Of a stretch of DNA of 64,000 nucleotides, positions 48,788 to 61,600 are shown piece after piece. How positions within the stretch are numbered: the first letter of the stretch is position 1; every line of letters starts with the position of its first letter. Position numbers and translations under genes: made by a program. The notes below the pieces were generated by a model. It worked only from the letters and a program-made list of their open reading frames with translations, was not told where the DNA came from and made no database searches. Source of the DNA: Rostrohypoxylon terebratum (Eukaryota > Ascomycota > Sordariomycetes > Xylariales > Hypoxylaceae); the NCBI GenBank assembly GCA_022497145.1, contig MU385874.1, positions 124,001 to 188,000 of the forward strand, given 5' to 3'.

Positions 48788-49781
48788 TTACTCAAGAGCA
48801 TACAACTTCCTCGGCCTACCCGCCGCACAAGAGCTAAACTTCCACCACCTCGAGTGCCACGCGCCCGCAATATTAACCAGACCCCATTTGATCGGAGCCG
48901 GGATTGGGGGCCAGTTTTCCCACTGCCCATCCTCGACCGTACCATCCAGGTTCAACAAGAAGAACGGGACAACGTCTAAGGTCCCCGCCTTCGTAACCGT
49001 GCTCTTGCCCCAAGATTTGAACGTCAGCGACGCCGTCTGCTCCTCGGGGGACCCGGGCTTCGGCGCGTTGGGATGGTCCTTCAAACTTGCGATCGTGCTG
49101 ATCTCACTATGGAAGTGGGCGTCGAACGAGTCCTTGAACCCGTCCATGATCTCGACCAACTCTTTCCCGTTGAAGCTGGTAGGGTTGTGCTCGACTCCGC
49201 GGAGGTACTTCTCGAACTGAGCTAGACCCCCAAGAAAGGCTTCGTGTTCCTTGTGTGTTTCGGCCCAGATAGTTTTGTCGTTGAGGACTTCCTCAACTTT
49301 GGGGAACAGAGTCGCTTCCTCGTCGTCGTGGTGTGTAGCAACGAATTTGTGCCATGTTAGAGCGTATCCGATGAAGTCGGCGCTGTCGGTCGGTTTGACG
49401 TGGGGAGCTTGCAAGTACACCGAATTAAAGCCACGGAGGATAGCGTTATGGAGGAGGGCCATATGAGTTGCGCCGGTGGTGAAGATGTCAGTCTGTTAAC
49501 ATGTAAGTTGAGCCCATGGCCATATGTGGTATAAGTTGACATTGAATAGCATAAAGGACAAATTGGCAGAGATGAAATACCTGTTTGGTCTCATATTGAG
49601 GCGTCGCTACTAATTTAATAGGTGTGTCCGCCCATGGTGTGGCGGCAGCCGTATCCAAAGCCGGGGCCGACATGAAGAAAGGCGATCTCGTGATGAACAA
49701 TCCCATAAGAATAGGAATAGCTATGAGGATAGGTTTGTCTAGGATGCTTCTGCGTGGCTGATGCTTTGTCAGGGGTTCCAT
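48788..49781 (-). CDS. Hemerythrin (HHE)-domain protein with N-terminal membrane anchor
   Basis: Two exons: 49781-49581 and 49492-48788; 301 aa. Residues about 17-36 (PILIAIPILMGLFITRSPFF) form a TM segment or uncleaved anchor. The body is a four-helix hemerythrin-like domain that binds a di-iron centre. Candidate ligands are in THMALLHN, the stretch ALTWHKFVATHHDDEEATLF, THKEHEAF and DAHFHSEIS (the HxxxE patterns of the HHE family). A C-terminal extension (about 90 residues, Trp/Pro-rich) is found in many fungal members. The role in fungi is uncertain (oxygen/NO or iron handling). It is tail-to-tail with the esterase (about 200 bp between stops). Confidence 0.92.
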
Positions 49782-50938
49782 CTTGAAAAGGCTTCAAGCG
49801 AAGTGGGATGGATGGGTTGGGGGGAAGAAGGCAGCTTTTATTTCCAACCTAACCTCTAGCCTAGCTGACGCCGAGGTATATAGATAGTAGGACAAGTAGG
49901 TACGTAGCAACAGCGTAACCCAGTAGGTAATATGCCTATTATACAGAAAGGGTATATGTAAGCTGGCCGGAACTCCTTTAATAAACCTACAGCGCATATC
50001 TAATGGCACGTACGCAAGTCTCGTCGACGCCTGAGCAAATCGGAGCTCCTCGTACGAGACGAAACATGCCATCGATGACACCATTGGGTGATATCTGGCT
50101 GGAGCTTGTGCTGGGTCGTGCCGAGCTCCCCCTTGTCAAAGCTCGTCAATGCGGATTTTGCTGAGTAAATCACACCATCTTATTGGGTACCGCGGTAGCA
50201 GGATCGAGAACTAGCAGGGATCGCACACTGCTTGACCGAATGAGATCGGAGTTAAATGGCCTTACTGTGCAGCTTGGTGGGCTGCATGTTGCTACGTATT
50301 AAGTGCCTACCTATTACTTCGTACCTAAGAAGATATATAAATGCAATGCGTGATCCTATGGGATAGCGAGGGTATTATAAAACGCTATTAAGATCAATTG
50401 TATCTTATCAACTACAACGTACAATATGTTTGGGAAAAGACAGTTGTTGTCGCTTATGAGACGTTGATTTTATTCACCACCATGTTTATACACACGCACC
50501 TAGTAGTATGCAAAGCAAGGCCCATTCCCAATAGGTTGCCATTCCGCGGAGCGCCCCCCAAGCATTGTATGTACACACGGAGAACCCTACCAACGCCACC
50601 GAAATGCAAGAATTGGGGTATAAGAAAGCCACCAATGAGTTGAATAGTTTTACCCTTCACAATATGTTGTAGTCTTCCAAGTGTGTCCGCACTCAAGGAG
50701 GAGCCAGTACTAGAAAGAGTACGATTCGACAAGGATTTCGCCCGCGCCCTCTTCAACATCTTGGTGAGGTCTTATTGACTATTCGTGAGGTATGTCCGAG
50801 AGTAGTATGGGATGGTTCGATAACGACCCGACGTGGTTTACTCGATCGATGTTGGCAGCGTATCAAAGCAAAAGCTCGCCAGCGGATATTTTGAACTAGA
50901 GCTTAGTACTCTAGCGCAGGAACAGCGCTAGAAGACAT
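49782..50938. other. Intergenic with possible gene remnant
   Basis: Contains the promoter of the hemerythrin-domain gene and, at about 50525-50760, protein-like segments on the plus strand in two frames, each bounded by splice-like signals. The antisense frame at 50454-50759 starts with ATG but has no domain. See findings. Confidence 0.4.
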
Positions 50939-53194
50939 CTAGTCGTCCGCGCTGTCCACTCGGGGTTGGTATCGTAGCTCTAATATCCAGTTATTATCAA
51001 ATTCAATTCCCCGACGAATCTTAGTCGCCACTTTGCGCCAGATGACAGGGCTGAGACCGATGTCTGCTAGGAAAATCTTCCACTGTTCTACCATGACGGT
51101 GTCGCCGTTTTCGTCGCCCATCTCCCGCGCCTTCAATAAACCGAGCTTCGGGGCGCCGAGAGCAACTATGTAGCGGGGTTGGACGTAGAGCTTTGCCCCA
51201 TCGATAACGTTGACCTTGCCGGATTGAGGGTCGATGCCGCTCGGCAGCTCGATCGCCATTGCAAATGCCTCGTTCCTATTCGCCCATTCCATCAATTCGT
51301 ACGTAGTGGCTTGGTCAGACTTACGTAACTCCTCAAACGGCGTTGTGAGTCCTAAAAGAGCGTCTATAATCAAGGTGATAGAGCCTTGAGAAGCTGATTC
51401 TAAAGTGCTGCTGGCATGACTGACATGTTCGAAGAGTTCCGTTTTTGTGAATATGACGCTGCCGAAATTGCGAAGAAGTCGGATTTGTTTCCTAACGTCG
51501 TCTAGCAGTTCTTTTTCGCGCTCGATGCCGACAACGCAGATAAGAACGTTGATGCTACGATTTCGAAGATGGCGAGCGGCTGCTAGAGCACGAACTCCTG
51601 ATTTGTTGTTGCCAGCCAACACCGCAATAGTTGGGTTGGCTGGTGGCGAAGCCGCGGCAGCGCGAAGCGTGATCGCAGGGTCGTCGAGAGCAAGCATAAC
51701 AACTTCCGTAATACCACGACCGGCATTCTCGGCTAGAAGGTCCTCCGTAAAGCCGAACTCATGTCGAGCCACATTCTCAAGTGTCTGCATAGGGAGATGG
51801 GCAATTGCCTCAATTCGGCGATTGGACTTCACAGCATAGAAGCCGCTAGGAGTTGAAGCAGATTGCTAGAATTGGGTACGTTAGCAAATGAGATACTGGG
51901 AACTTATGAACTTTGTACGTACCCCTGAGTTGACGCGACTTGGACCGCCGACACTTGCCGTGGTACTAGCCTTACGGGATTGTGAGCGCCGGTTCATTGA
52001 CACTCGAGATTCTCCTCGTAGTCTAGAATTTTGACCACTTCCCGAGTGTTCGGCACCGTTCAGTACCTCGTCGTCAGCCTCGCTTTTCCAGTAATCACCA
52101 GATGATTCCTTAGGTTTCAAAGTGGTCGCTGGCATATCCAGAACGTTCTCGGTATAATGCAGGTTCTTACCCCCAGCTGTACCGGGCTTCGGTCGAGGGA
52201 GGCGATTGTGAGACACTAAACGTTCGGCTTCATCAATCTTATCCTGCTGCTTCATTTCGTCAAATATTTTGCGCTTGTCAAACTTAGCGAGACCTCCTTC
52301 AAAGTCAAAATCCCCGGCTCCCTGCACGTCGGTCACATCTTCCGAGGCCCAGCCACTGTTAGCGAGAACATCGACTCGAGCCTTCTGGCTCTTCTTGAGG
52401 GCTTTAAAGGGCTGGAACGATTCGGTGGATTCTAATATGGGAGTTTCTCTCCAACCCGGGCCTCTGTTGTTTCGCTGTGCTGGAGAACCATTTCCCTCGG
52501 TTATCTTGTTCCTACGCCGTCCCCGACCGCGCGTACCTCTCGAACGATCTTTCCTAGGGTCCGATGGGTCAAAAGGGATGACTGATACCGACTCAGCCGC
52601 CTCTCTTGGTACATGTATAGTCTCCGGGTTCGGTGAGATCTTCAGCTGCGTCATGGACACAGTGATGTTGGCGGGAGCAGCTGCATCGGTAATCTCGTCG
52701 GGAGAATCGTATGTCATTCGATCTGCCGGATTGGTAACAAAAGGAGGGTCCCGTTTCTCGGCTATGTTTGGTTGTCTCGGAGGGTGAGTAAAATGTGACG
52801 TCGAGTCCGACCTGGGAGTGAGACTCAAAATGGCAGGATCTTGAAATGCGGCCTGTGGTCTTTTGGCTTGGGGTATTGTCGGGACGGGCGGAGATGTGAC
52901 TGGAGGCGTGGGAAAGGATATAGTTTGAAGCGGTGTAATGTCGTAGACATTCGCAGCATCGATGTTGAGCCGCTCGTAGTATTGATTTGAACCCAGGACC
53001 ATTGCTAATCTCATGTTAGTTTAGAGTCAAATTATGAGCACCCCTACAGTTTACAACATACCGGGAGCTAGCGTAAGATGTTGCTGCGGGACGAGACCCG
53101 TTAGAATGCCCTGTATACATTGACCGGAAGGCTCCTTTAAAACCACCTGATAATATGAACCCATCCATTGGGCTACAGTAGCTTGTTCTTCCAT
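50939..53194 (-). CDS. EDC3: Enhancer of mRNA-decapping protein 3
   Basis: Three exons: 53194-53062, 53004-51923, 51865-50939; 713 aa. Edc3 is a scaffold of cytoplasmic P-bodies that stimulates Dcp1/Dcp2 decapping and binds the helicase Dhh1. Domain order: N-terminal LSm-type domain (about residues 1-65, with WMGSYYQVVLKEPSGQCIQG continuing across intron 1 into LAPAMVLGSNQYYERLNID). A long disordered linker with a basic RGTRGRGRRRNK patch follows. The FDF motif comes next (GDFDFEGGLAKFDKRKIFDE, about residue 270), then the YjeF_N domain (about 415-690), which carries the Rossmann-like segments TIAVLAGNNKSGVRALAAAR and LIIDALLGL and serves dimerisation. This order is diagnostic. The start is the first ATG in frame. 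Intron 2 lies immediately before the YjeF_N part. Confidence 0.94.
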
Positions 53195-54881
53195 CTTCGT
53201 CTGTCTGGCGAGCTTGCGTGTTCTTGTATAAGAAAGGGGGTAGCAACCGAATTCAGCGACGAACGAGGGCGAGGTACGAAGCACTCGGATAAATTCAGTT
53301 TCGATGAGTATCCCACTCGCACTTCATCAATGTTCTCCTGGACAAGACGGTTATCGAGGCAAAAGCTCAAGATGCTCGAGACTTTGCCTAGGCGACCGCC
53401 GCACTCGGTGCAAGAATCTAGCTCTAGAAGCAAGAGGCACCTAATCCCTAGATTGTTATCTCACCACTTTGAGCAGACAATAGTATCCCCCTCCTGTCAC
53501 TCAATCAACACGTTCTGGGTGATGAGATCACAAGGTCAACCCTGAGTCAAGAACGGTCTCGTGCAAACGCTCTACCGCCCTTGCGTACTTATCCTTTAAT
53601 CGACGGTGAAGAATACAAGTCGTGTATCCAGGCTTAGATGCGTGTTTTTCGTGACTCTGGGACGTCAACTATACTCTGCGTCGTCGGTTCGGGAAGGCAA
53701 AGGATATATTTTCGTATGGAGTGTAGCGGTAGTGTCGGGGTGGTGACGATTATCATCAAACCTCCCTCGCCCAGGTAAGCTCGAAAATAACGGTGTCGGC
53801 AGCGGGCTCGGCAGCGGGCTCGGAAACGGTTTAAATATTGATTTATCGTGGGTAGTGGCGTCGAAGCATAGGCAGCCTTTATAGGTCAGTATTGGTACCA
53901 AGAAGGTACCTATGACACTATGTTCTATCGTCGTGATGAGAGCCGATACTCAGACAACGCTAAAACGATTATCGCATCGGGTCGCAACTTTTGAGGTATG
54001 GGCTGCAGCACCCAAGTCGACTGGAGAATTCCGTCAAAGAAAATGAAACCAATCGTCAATTGTTGACTAATTGAAAGGGCAATATCGCTCGAGGAAAAGG
54101 GAGTTCAAGTGGTCGAATTGATCAAGGCGATGCGGCAACATGAACTTTACACATTCCTGGTGTTTTTTGTTTTTGTTTTTTTTTTCAATAAAAAAATTAT
54201 ATGCCGAAAGTCAAGTATGAAGATTGAAACCGTCCAGAGTACCTACCTAACTTTACCGTTCGTATTTTTGTCCGTCGCCTAGTACCTGCCTGCTGGTCAC
54301 AGTTTAAGGTTTCTTTATCGATAAAGTTAGGTTTAACAGACAGTTCAGTGACGCCACCAATCACATGTCAATAAATTCCCAGCCCTACTTCCCTACTTGG
54401 GCTTTCCTGATACTGTTTGGGTTCCACACAATGGGGTAAGTGCCCAGGTGCGAATCTACACAGTAAAATACTAGTATTTTCAACAGAAAATTACTACACT
54501 ATACGCGGAAAGAAGAATGTGGATATCGATGTAAGTAAGTTTGGTTGGATCGATCGACATCAGATATGATGATCAAGATAAGGGGTAATACCTTTGCGAA
54601 TATGTCCACATAAAGTCAATTACACGCACTAAACGACCTTAGTCACATTCAAGTCTCAGTCTCAGTACGTAGGGAGATAGTAGGTAATCACTGGCATTTC
54701 TTGATTTGCATTTCAGTGTTCTTGACAGCCATGCTACTTCATCTACTTCGTCAATAGCACTTGATAGCTATTTGTTAGAGTGAGGGATCTCTTCTAAGGC
54801 TTTCGCAAACCAACCACATGTTATCCATACCATTCACACCAAAGTGCACGGCGTCGAGGCCTAACAAGTACGTCTCCGACC

Positions 54882-54883
<2 letters not shown>
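53195..54883. other. Intergenic, no gene seen
   Basis: Contains the promoter of EDC3. Short plus-strand frames mirror the 5' part of EDC3. An A/T tract lies at 54165-54200. The last 100 bp are the first copy of the sequence that is repeated after the assembly gap. Confidence 0.5.
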
Positions 54884-54913
<30 letters not shown>

Positions 54914-55113
54914 CGGCGGGCGGGGCGGGGGGGGGGGGGGGGGAGGGGGGGGGGGGGGGGGGGCGGGCGGGGGGCGGGGGGGGCNNNNNNNNNNTTATCT
55001 TCTAACGCTTTCGCAAACAAACCAAATTTTATCCAAAAAATTAACACCAAATTGCACGGCGTCGCGGGCTAACAAACCCCCCCCCCCCCCCCCATCCCCC
55101 CCCCCCCCCCCCC
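54789..55113. repeat. Assembly gap in G/C homopolymers flanked by a degraded direct duplicate
   Basis: Ten N (54985-54994) follow a roughly 100-base, almost pure G run (from 54884). After the N, 54997-55076 repeats 54789-54871 with scattered mismatches; shared blocks include TCTTCTAA, CTTTCGCAAAC and GCACGGCGTCG. A C run (55077-55113, broken by one AT) and an A run (to 55123) follow. The mismatches in the second copy are mostly changes to A or T. This looks like a low-quality contig end read twice rather than biology. The nearby PIF1 stop (55149) is outside it. Confidence 0.85.
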
Positions 55114-55148
55114 AAAAAAAAAAGGAGTAAGACGCATCGGATAAATAT

Positions 55149-57795
55149 CTATGAACCGTATGCTGCCATCGCCTCTTCATCGTCGTCCAAATCTATTACG
55201 TTTACACCTTTTCCCTTAGACTTAGATGATGCTGCTGCCGACCCCTTGAATGCGAAGTCTGATATCGTTGATGGTTGCTTCTTCGGCTTAATTGCTAACT
55301 CCGCGCTATACAGCTTGTTGTAGAATTGTATGACCTTAGGATGGGCCATGACTTTGTTCTTGTCGAACCGTAATACTTGGAGGCCTTCCTTGCTGACAGC
55401 TCGACTTAGCGCGACGTATGCTTGCCCTTTTTCGAACACCTTGCCGAGATCGACTTTAACTCTTTCTAAAGTTTGACCTTGAGCCTTGTGAATGGACAGC
55501 GCCCACGCAAGGATAAGAGGCAATTGTTTGCGTGATGCCTGGACTTCGCCAGTAGGGAGTTCAACCTTCCAGTCTTCTGGAATGCAAAGAAGGATTCTAT
55601 GGGTCCCGTCTGTTGCTGAGAAGCGAACAACCGGGTACTCCTTGTTGTCCTTTATGTTTTCGATGTCACGGCCAAAAGCCTTGATCTTCTTCTTGGAGTG
55701 TGCGTCTGCATCACCTTCATCTCCAGAGCCAACTTCATCATCGCGAGCACCCCAAATTTCGAATGTGGCCTCGTTCATGAACCCAACAACCTTGCCGAGG
55801 GACCCATTCACTAAAGTGTCGTCCATGTTCTTGATCAGCATGACTTGTGCACCCTTCTTTAGATCCATAGATTTGGGAGCCATCATGTTTGAAAGTAATC
55901 GATCTCGGGAATTAGGATCACCTGAATCGTTCGCCTCATAGTGATATACCGCTCCTGGCAGATTTCGCAACCGAGAATCGTTGGATCTTTCGACCTCTTG
56001 ACGAGTTGGGAACCTATATTTCATATCAGCATACATCATCGTACTGTTTAGGGGCAGAAGCTCACAGTTCAGTCACATCGAGTCCATCGTCGAAGTTTAA
56101 CGGTCGCGACAGCTCTTTAAATGTTCGGACCGTATCTTCGCTAATCCTACCAAGACGCATTTCGTTCAACATATCGGCAAAATCTAAATTGGTGTAAGCA
56201 AGGTCTTAAGAAGGCTCTGAGATGTTCAACTTACGAGGATCCCTTTGGCGGAAAACCTGCGTCAATCCGATAGTGTGATCAATGGACGTATTCCAAGTAG
56301 CGGCTTCAAATGCGAATTTGCCTTCCTTCTTACCTCCGTCGGGAACAGGGGGTAGCTGGAAGAAGTCACCCGTGATGACTAGTTGAATTCCACCCCACGG
56401 GCGACCATTATTCCGAATGGTACGTGCTATCTGTGAAAGTTTATCGAAAAGCTCACCATCGACCATAGAAACTTCATCGATGATGAGCACGTTCGTTCGG
56501 AGCCATCTATTCTTTGCCTTGGCATTCCGGCGAATCTTTTTGACCAACGTTGGGACGTCTTCCTTTCCAAGACCAATACCAGCAAAACTGTGAAGCGTCA
56601 TACCCCCAATGTTACATGCAGCAAGGCCGGTAGACGCCGTAACACTGAGGCGTTCGGGGTCACGTGCCCACTTTCTCTTCAATTCTTGAATAATAGCTCT
56701 CATCAGTACGGATTTACCAGTACCTGCCGGACCGGTAAAGAACACGCTCTGTTTCTTTTGAATGACCATCTCAATGACGTGTTGTTGTTCAGTACTCAAA
56801 GAAATAGCGGAAGCCTTAGCCTTCTGTTTAGCGTGATTCTGCGTAACAGCACGAATTTCCTCTTTTGCGAGTTCGGTCCCAGGTCCGGACTTTTTGTTCT
56901 GATTCTTGAGCTGTTTCCGCTGTTCCTTGATAGCACTCTGCGATGTATCCCAGGGAAGATCGCCCTTCTTTTTCGCCGCCGGGGTTGTGAACTTGAGGAC
57001 TTCTTGGACTTTCTCGTCTTCTTGTTTCACTGAAGAGTAGTCTCGCTTCCAGCTCCCCGGTAAGCTCCTTTTCTTCGCAGGAGGGGGGGCGGGTCGAGGG
57101 ACTTCAGTTGGTGAATCACGTTTCAATTTCTTCTGAGGATTTGCTGGAGGGAAAAGGTGCTCTTGCGGAGACGGAGATTTGCGGGGCTTTGGTGGGACAG
57201 TTCGAGGAGGAAGTGATTCGGGGAGTCGATACTCCATATCTAACTCTAGCGTGTTGTCGTCGCTAAAGTCCTCCTCTGCAAAGTAAGTAGACACACTTGT
57301 TTTGCTAAGGGAGGGGGCGCGGTCAGGATCGGGTGTATCTTCGAAGGATCCGGCATTGCTACAGAGAGAAACCAAACTCTGAGAACGTTGAGCAGAACTT
57401 GAATCGGAAGTGACGCGAGTGATGGGGTTGTATTGGCGACGAGTTTCCTGTGGATTGATAGATCTAGGTTGTAGCGGATTGTTACTCATTGCCTTCGCAG
57501 ACCCAGACGTAAGATTTGAGAGTGGTTTTGTAGGCCACTTATGGGCGGATGCAAACTGCGCAATGTTCCCATCGTGGGCAGAGGGGCTGCTTGAAGGAAA
57601 CAATTGCTTTGCTAGATCGGTTCTTGCGGAAGCGCGAGGGGCATCCGCCTTCTTCTTGTCTACTGCTCTACCTAACATTGTGTTAAGAGACCTCGGATTG
57701 TATGCGAATGCGAATGCATAAGAATAGAGGGGAGGAAGCGTATGTCGAGAGCGCAAAGATCTTGAAGGTAGAAGTCGAATAAGACCAGCAGTCAT
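55149..57795 (-). CDS. PIF1: PIF1-family 5'-3' DNA helicase
   Basis: Three exons: 57795-56235, 56183-56066, 56013-55149; 847 aa. Pif1 unwinds DNA 5'-3', displaces telomerase, resolves G-quadruplexes and maintains mitochondrial DNA. The N-terminal 340 residues are disordered and Ser/Pro/Lys-rich. The SF1B core shows Walker A FFTGPAGTGKSVLMR (GPAGTGKS at 355-362), Walker B VLIIDEVSMVDG (about residue 433), GDFFQLPPV, the Pif1 signature region before GLTQVFRQRDP, and the C-terminal motif LPLILAWALSIHKAQGQTLE with AYVALSRA. The first 39 residues are basic and hydroxylated with no acids (MTAGLIRLLPSRSLRSRHTL and on), a mitochondrial presequence pattern. A second Met at residue 40 precedes LGRAVDKKK. 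Full core domains rule out a Helitron fragment. Confidence 0.95.
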
Positions 57796-58620
57796 ACAGT
57801 AGTTGGAGACGACGAGGTCAATCAGTCAGTCAGCTACTAGGTAGTCAGTCAGATCGATCTGAGAAGAAAAACAATTCATAAATGAGTTCGAGTTAGAAAA
57901 AAAGGCAAAGCCTTAGTCAAACATGGGCAGCACGTTCCTTTCCTTGGCTCAAGTAGGATAGGTGGGCATGCAAATCTAATTATCCATAGAAGTCGCGTTG
58001 AGCTGTTTGAATTAAGTTCATACTATTAAATATTCGTACACAGTACAGCATATTTTTGAGACGCGTCGATTAGGAAACCCCCACACTAAAAATTGTGTGT
58101 GCGTTCTGATTGATCCCAGCTTTACCGTCATCGACCCACTGATAACCCTGTAGACCCGCCTAAAAGTCAGCTACGATCCGTTAAATTCATCAGCTAACTT
58201 TAAATTTCATAACGGTTGGAACTTCTCCAGTAAACCGATCCATATGTCACCTGGCAGCTGGCAGCCCTGGGCAACTTTAAGGCCTTTCACCAGCGTTATT
58301 CGTAGCTCAAATAGGCAGAACACCTCCAGGGCTATTACACCTATCACCCTATCACACCTCTTGCAACTAACTCTAGGCTGCTATATCCTCAAGAATCCCA
58401 ATCTCATAACTTCTTTCCAGGGTTGTCATATTGTGCAATTGTTTTTTATGAAAACATTATTGTGATGGAATTGGATAATCTCTACATCCAACATAATGAT
58501 GCCATAATTGACAAGATTATCTGATTTCATACACTACTTCTTCAGGTCTTTGAATATGCCCTTGTCATTCACATATCAATTTGGCAATTTGTTCAACCAG
58601 TCCAAGAAAAATCAAGGACC
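57796..58620. promoter_or_regulatory. Bidirectional promoter region PIF1 / LIG4
   Basis: 825 bp between the two divergent start codons. The side next to PIF1 holds direct repeats of TCAGTCAG/AGTCAG (57816-57850). The side next to LIG4 is AT-rich. A short frame at 58244-58465 has no support. No defined damage-response element could be assigned by eye. Confidence 0.5.
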
Positions 58621-61600
58621 ATGAGTCAACGACTCCAAAAACTGCCCGACGAGGGTGCCGAGGATGAGGACCGTCGACAATATACTACCCGAGGCCAAAC
58701 ACTGGAAGAGCTTGATGCGAAGTATGTAATCATTCAACAGCGCCATCGTATAGATGCCCCCGTTCCAATTGCAGACTGACACAGCACGTAGATATCCAAA
58801 TCGACCAAGGAATCATGCCAAAACATTCCTCTTTTCAGAGCTATTCCAAACCCTCTTTGGCCCTTTACAAGAAAACAGACAGCAGTCCGGTCCTAAAGTT
58901 GCTGCGCGCCGCCCCAGAGGACCGCATAGGCCGAGTAAGCTTTCTCCACATGAGTATAAACGTAATGTCATCGAGCGCTTCATATCAAGGTGGCGGTCAG
59001 AGGTCGGAAATGATTTCTATCCAGCCATGCGCCTGATTTTACCAAATGCGGATCGCGACAGAGGAACGTACGGGTTAAAAGAGAGCAACATCGGTCGCCT
59101 ACTCGTCAAGTTGATGAGGATCGATAGAAACTCCGAGGACGGCTACAGTCTACTACACTGGAAAGAACCCGTTCAGTCAGCAACCGCTCACGCTGCCGGC
59201 GATTTTTCAGGCAGGTGCTTCGATGTGCTTTCCAAGAGATCTATGCGCATAGATCCGGGAGATATGCGCATCGCCGATGTGAATGAAATGTTGGATAAGT
59301 TATCAGCAGCATCGGGCGAGAGTGAGCAACTTCCAATCTTCGAGACGTTCTACCAGCGCATGAACGCCGAAGAATTGAAATGGCTCATCCGCATTATTCT
59401 AAGACAGATGAGAGTCGGGGCCTTGGAGAAAACTTTCATGGAAGTATGGCATCACGATGCTCAAGATCTATTTAGTGTATCCTCGAGTCTGCGCCAAGTA
59501 TGCTGGGATCTCTGGGACCCCAAATTCCGTCTCACAAGTGGTCAAACGAGCGTCGCGTTGATGCAATGCTTCCAACCCATGCTTTGCCATTACCAAATGA
59601 CCGCTTCTTTCCAAAAGATGGTCGACAAACTGAACTCGACAAATCGAATAGACGGTGACGATGAATTTTGGATAGAAGAGAAATTGGATGGCGAAAGGAT
59701 GCAACTACATATGGAGGAAGACGCCGGTACCCCTGGCGGCAAGAAATTTCGCTTTTGGTCGAGAAAGGCCAAAGACTACACATATCTGTATGGTAATGGC
59801 TTCAAGGACGAAAACGGAGCATTGACTCGTCACCTTCAGGATGCCTTCGCGCCTGCGGTTCGAAACATCATCCTCGATGGTGAAATGATAGTATGGGATC
59901 CAGAACTAGACAAGGTACTGAAATTTGGTACTTTGAAGACTGCGGCACTCGCAGGACAGAAGAACCCGCACGATGACATCGCACCTCGGCCAGTTCTTCG
60001 CGTATTTGATATCCTCTATTTGAACGATCAGCCTCTCACGCAGTATACCTTACGAGATCGTCGAAAAGCCCTCGAAAAAGCCGTGCTGGGTATACCATAC
60101 AGACTTGAGGTTCACAAGTATGAATCGGCCACCTCAGCAGAAGTCATCGAGCCTATGCTCCGAAAGATCGTCTCCGATGCCTCCGAAGGGTTGGTTATGA
60201 AGAACCCGCGATCCATGTATTACTTGGCGGACCGAAACGACAACTGGATCAAAGTCAAACCAGAGTACATGAGCGGCTTTGGTGAATCAGTAGATGTGGT
60301 AATTATAGGTGGATATTACGGTCAAGGCCACCGTGGTGGCGCAATTGGTTCTTTTCTTTGCGGGCTTCGTGCTTCAGAGAATGACATAAAAGCCGGAGCG
60401 GATTCAGAAACATGTTTCAGCTTCCTCAAGGTTGGGGGTGGTTTCCGTGCAGAAGATTTTGCAGACATCCGACATCACACGGATGGGAAATGGAAGCAAT
60501 GGGACCCGAAAAAGCCGCCGAGTAAGTACATCCAGCTTGCCGGCGGAGAAAAACACCAAATTCTTAGACCCGATGAATGGATTCGTCCGAGCGATTCCAT
60601 CGTCATATCTGTCAAGGGTGCTAGTGCCGGAGAATCAGATCAATTTGCTACAGGCATAACTCTACGGTTCCCGCGATTCAAGGGCATACGATTTGACCGG
60701 AGTTGGGACACGTGTCTAGACTTCCAGGGCTTCATGGACATGAAAGCCCGCGCTGAGAAGGAAAGCGACGAGAAGGCCATGAATATGGAATCGCGCCGGA
60801 AACGGTCAGCGAAGAGAGTTAAGAGGGAAATCGTGATTGCCGGACAAGATCATATCGCCCCGGCCATGTTTGAGGGACCCAAGACTAAAGTTTTCGAAGG
60901 TCTGAATTTCTGTGTTCTGTCGGATTGCACGAACCTGGTTAAGAAGTCGAAGACGCAACTCGAAACGTTGATCAAGGAGAACGGCGGCAATATATACCAG
61001 AGAGCCGATGCAAAACCAAACATGCTTCTCATTGCCGAGAAGAAAGTGGTTAAGGTGGCTAGTCTATTGAAGGCTGGAGACGTGGATATCATCAAGTACA
61101 AATGGATACTGGATTGTCTTGATCAACGTGATAAGGACTTCCTACTACCTTACGAGCCCGGACACCTGTTCCATGCTACGGAGGTTACGGCACGCCTAGC
61201 AGAAGAGAACGTGGATGAATTTGGCGATAGTTACGCCAGAGACATAAGCGTTAAGGAGCTAGCTGGGGTGCTGTCGTCGATGCCGAAGAAGAGACTCATC
61301 TCTAGAGAACCATTTAACAAAGAGGAGTTTCTCAATCAACTTGCAGAGCACGGACATGATATGAGCCATTTAAGGAGCCAAATTTTCAAGGGCACGAAAG
61401 TGCATCTTTCCAAAACGAGCGACGTCTCCCCTATTTTACTTTTCAAGCTGGGGACTAGGATCAAATGGGGAGGGGGGTTGGTGATTGACGATTTGGACGA
61501 TAGGGGCATTACGCATGTAGTCATAATGGGCAGCAGCGAGGCTAGCGAGATGGAGCGAGCGGCGGAGGTACGCTCGTCCATTAGTTCTCGAAGCCCCCTT

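Noticed and set aside
54775..55180. Proline- and glycine-rich frames on both strands
   Set aside because: They are translations of G and C homopolymers and N bases at the assembly gap.
55149..57795. Helitron-derived Pif1 helicase
   Set aside because: No Rep domain or Helitron ends; it has a full-length cellular Pif1 architecture with mitochondrial presequence and introns, next to LIG4.
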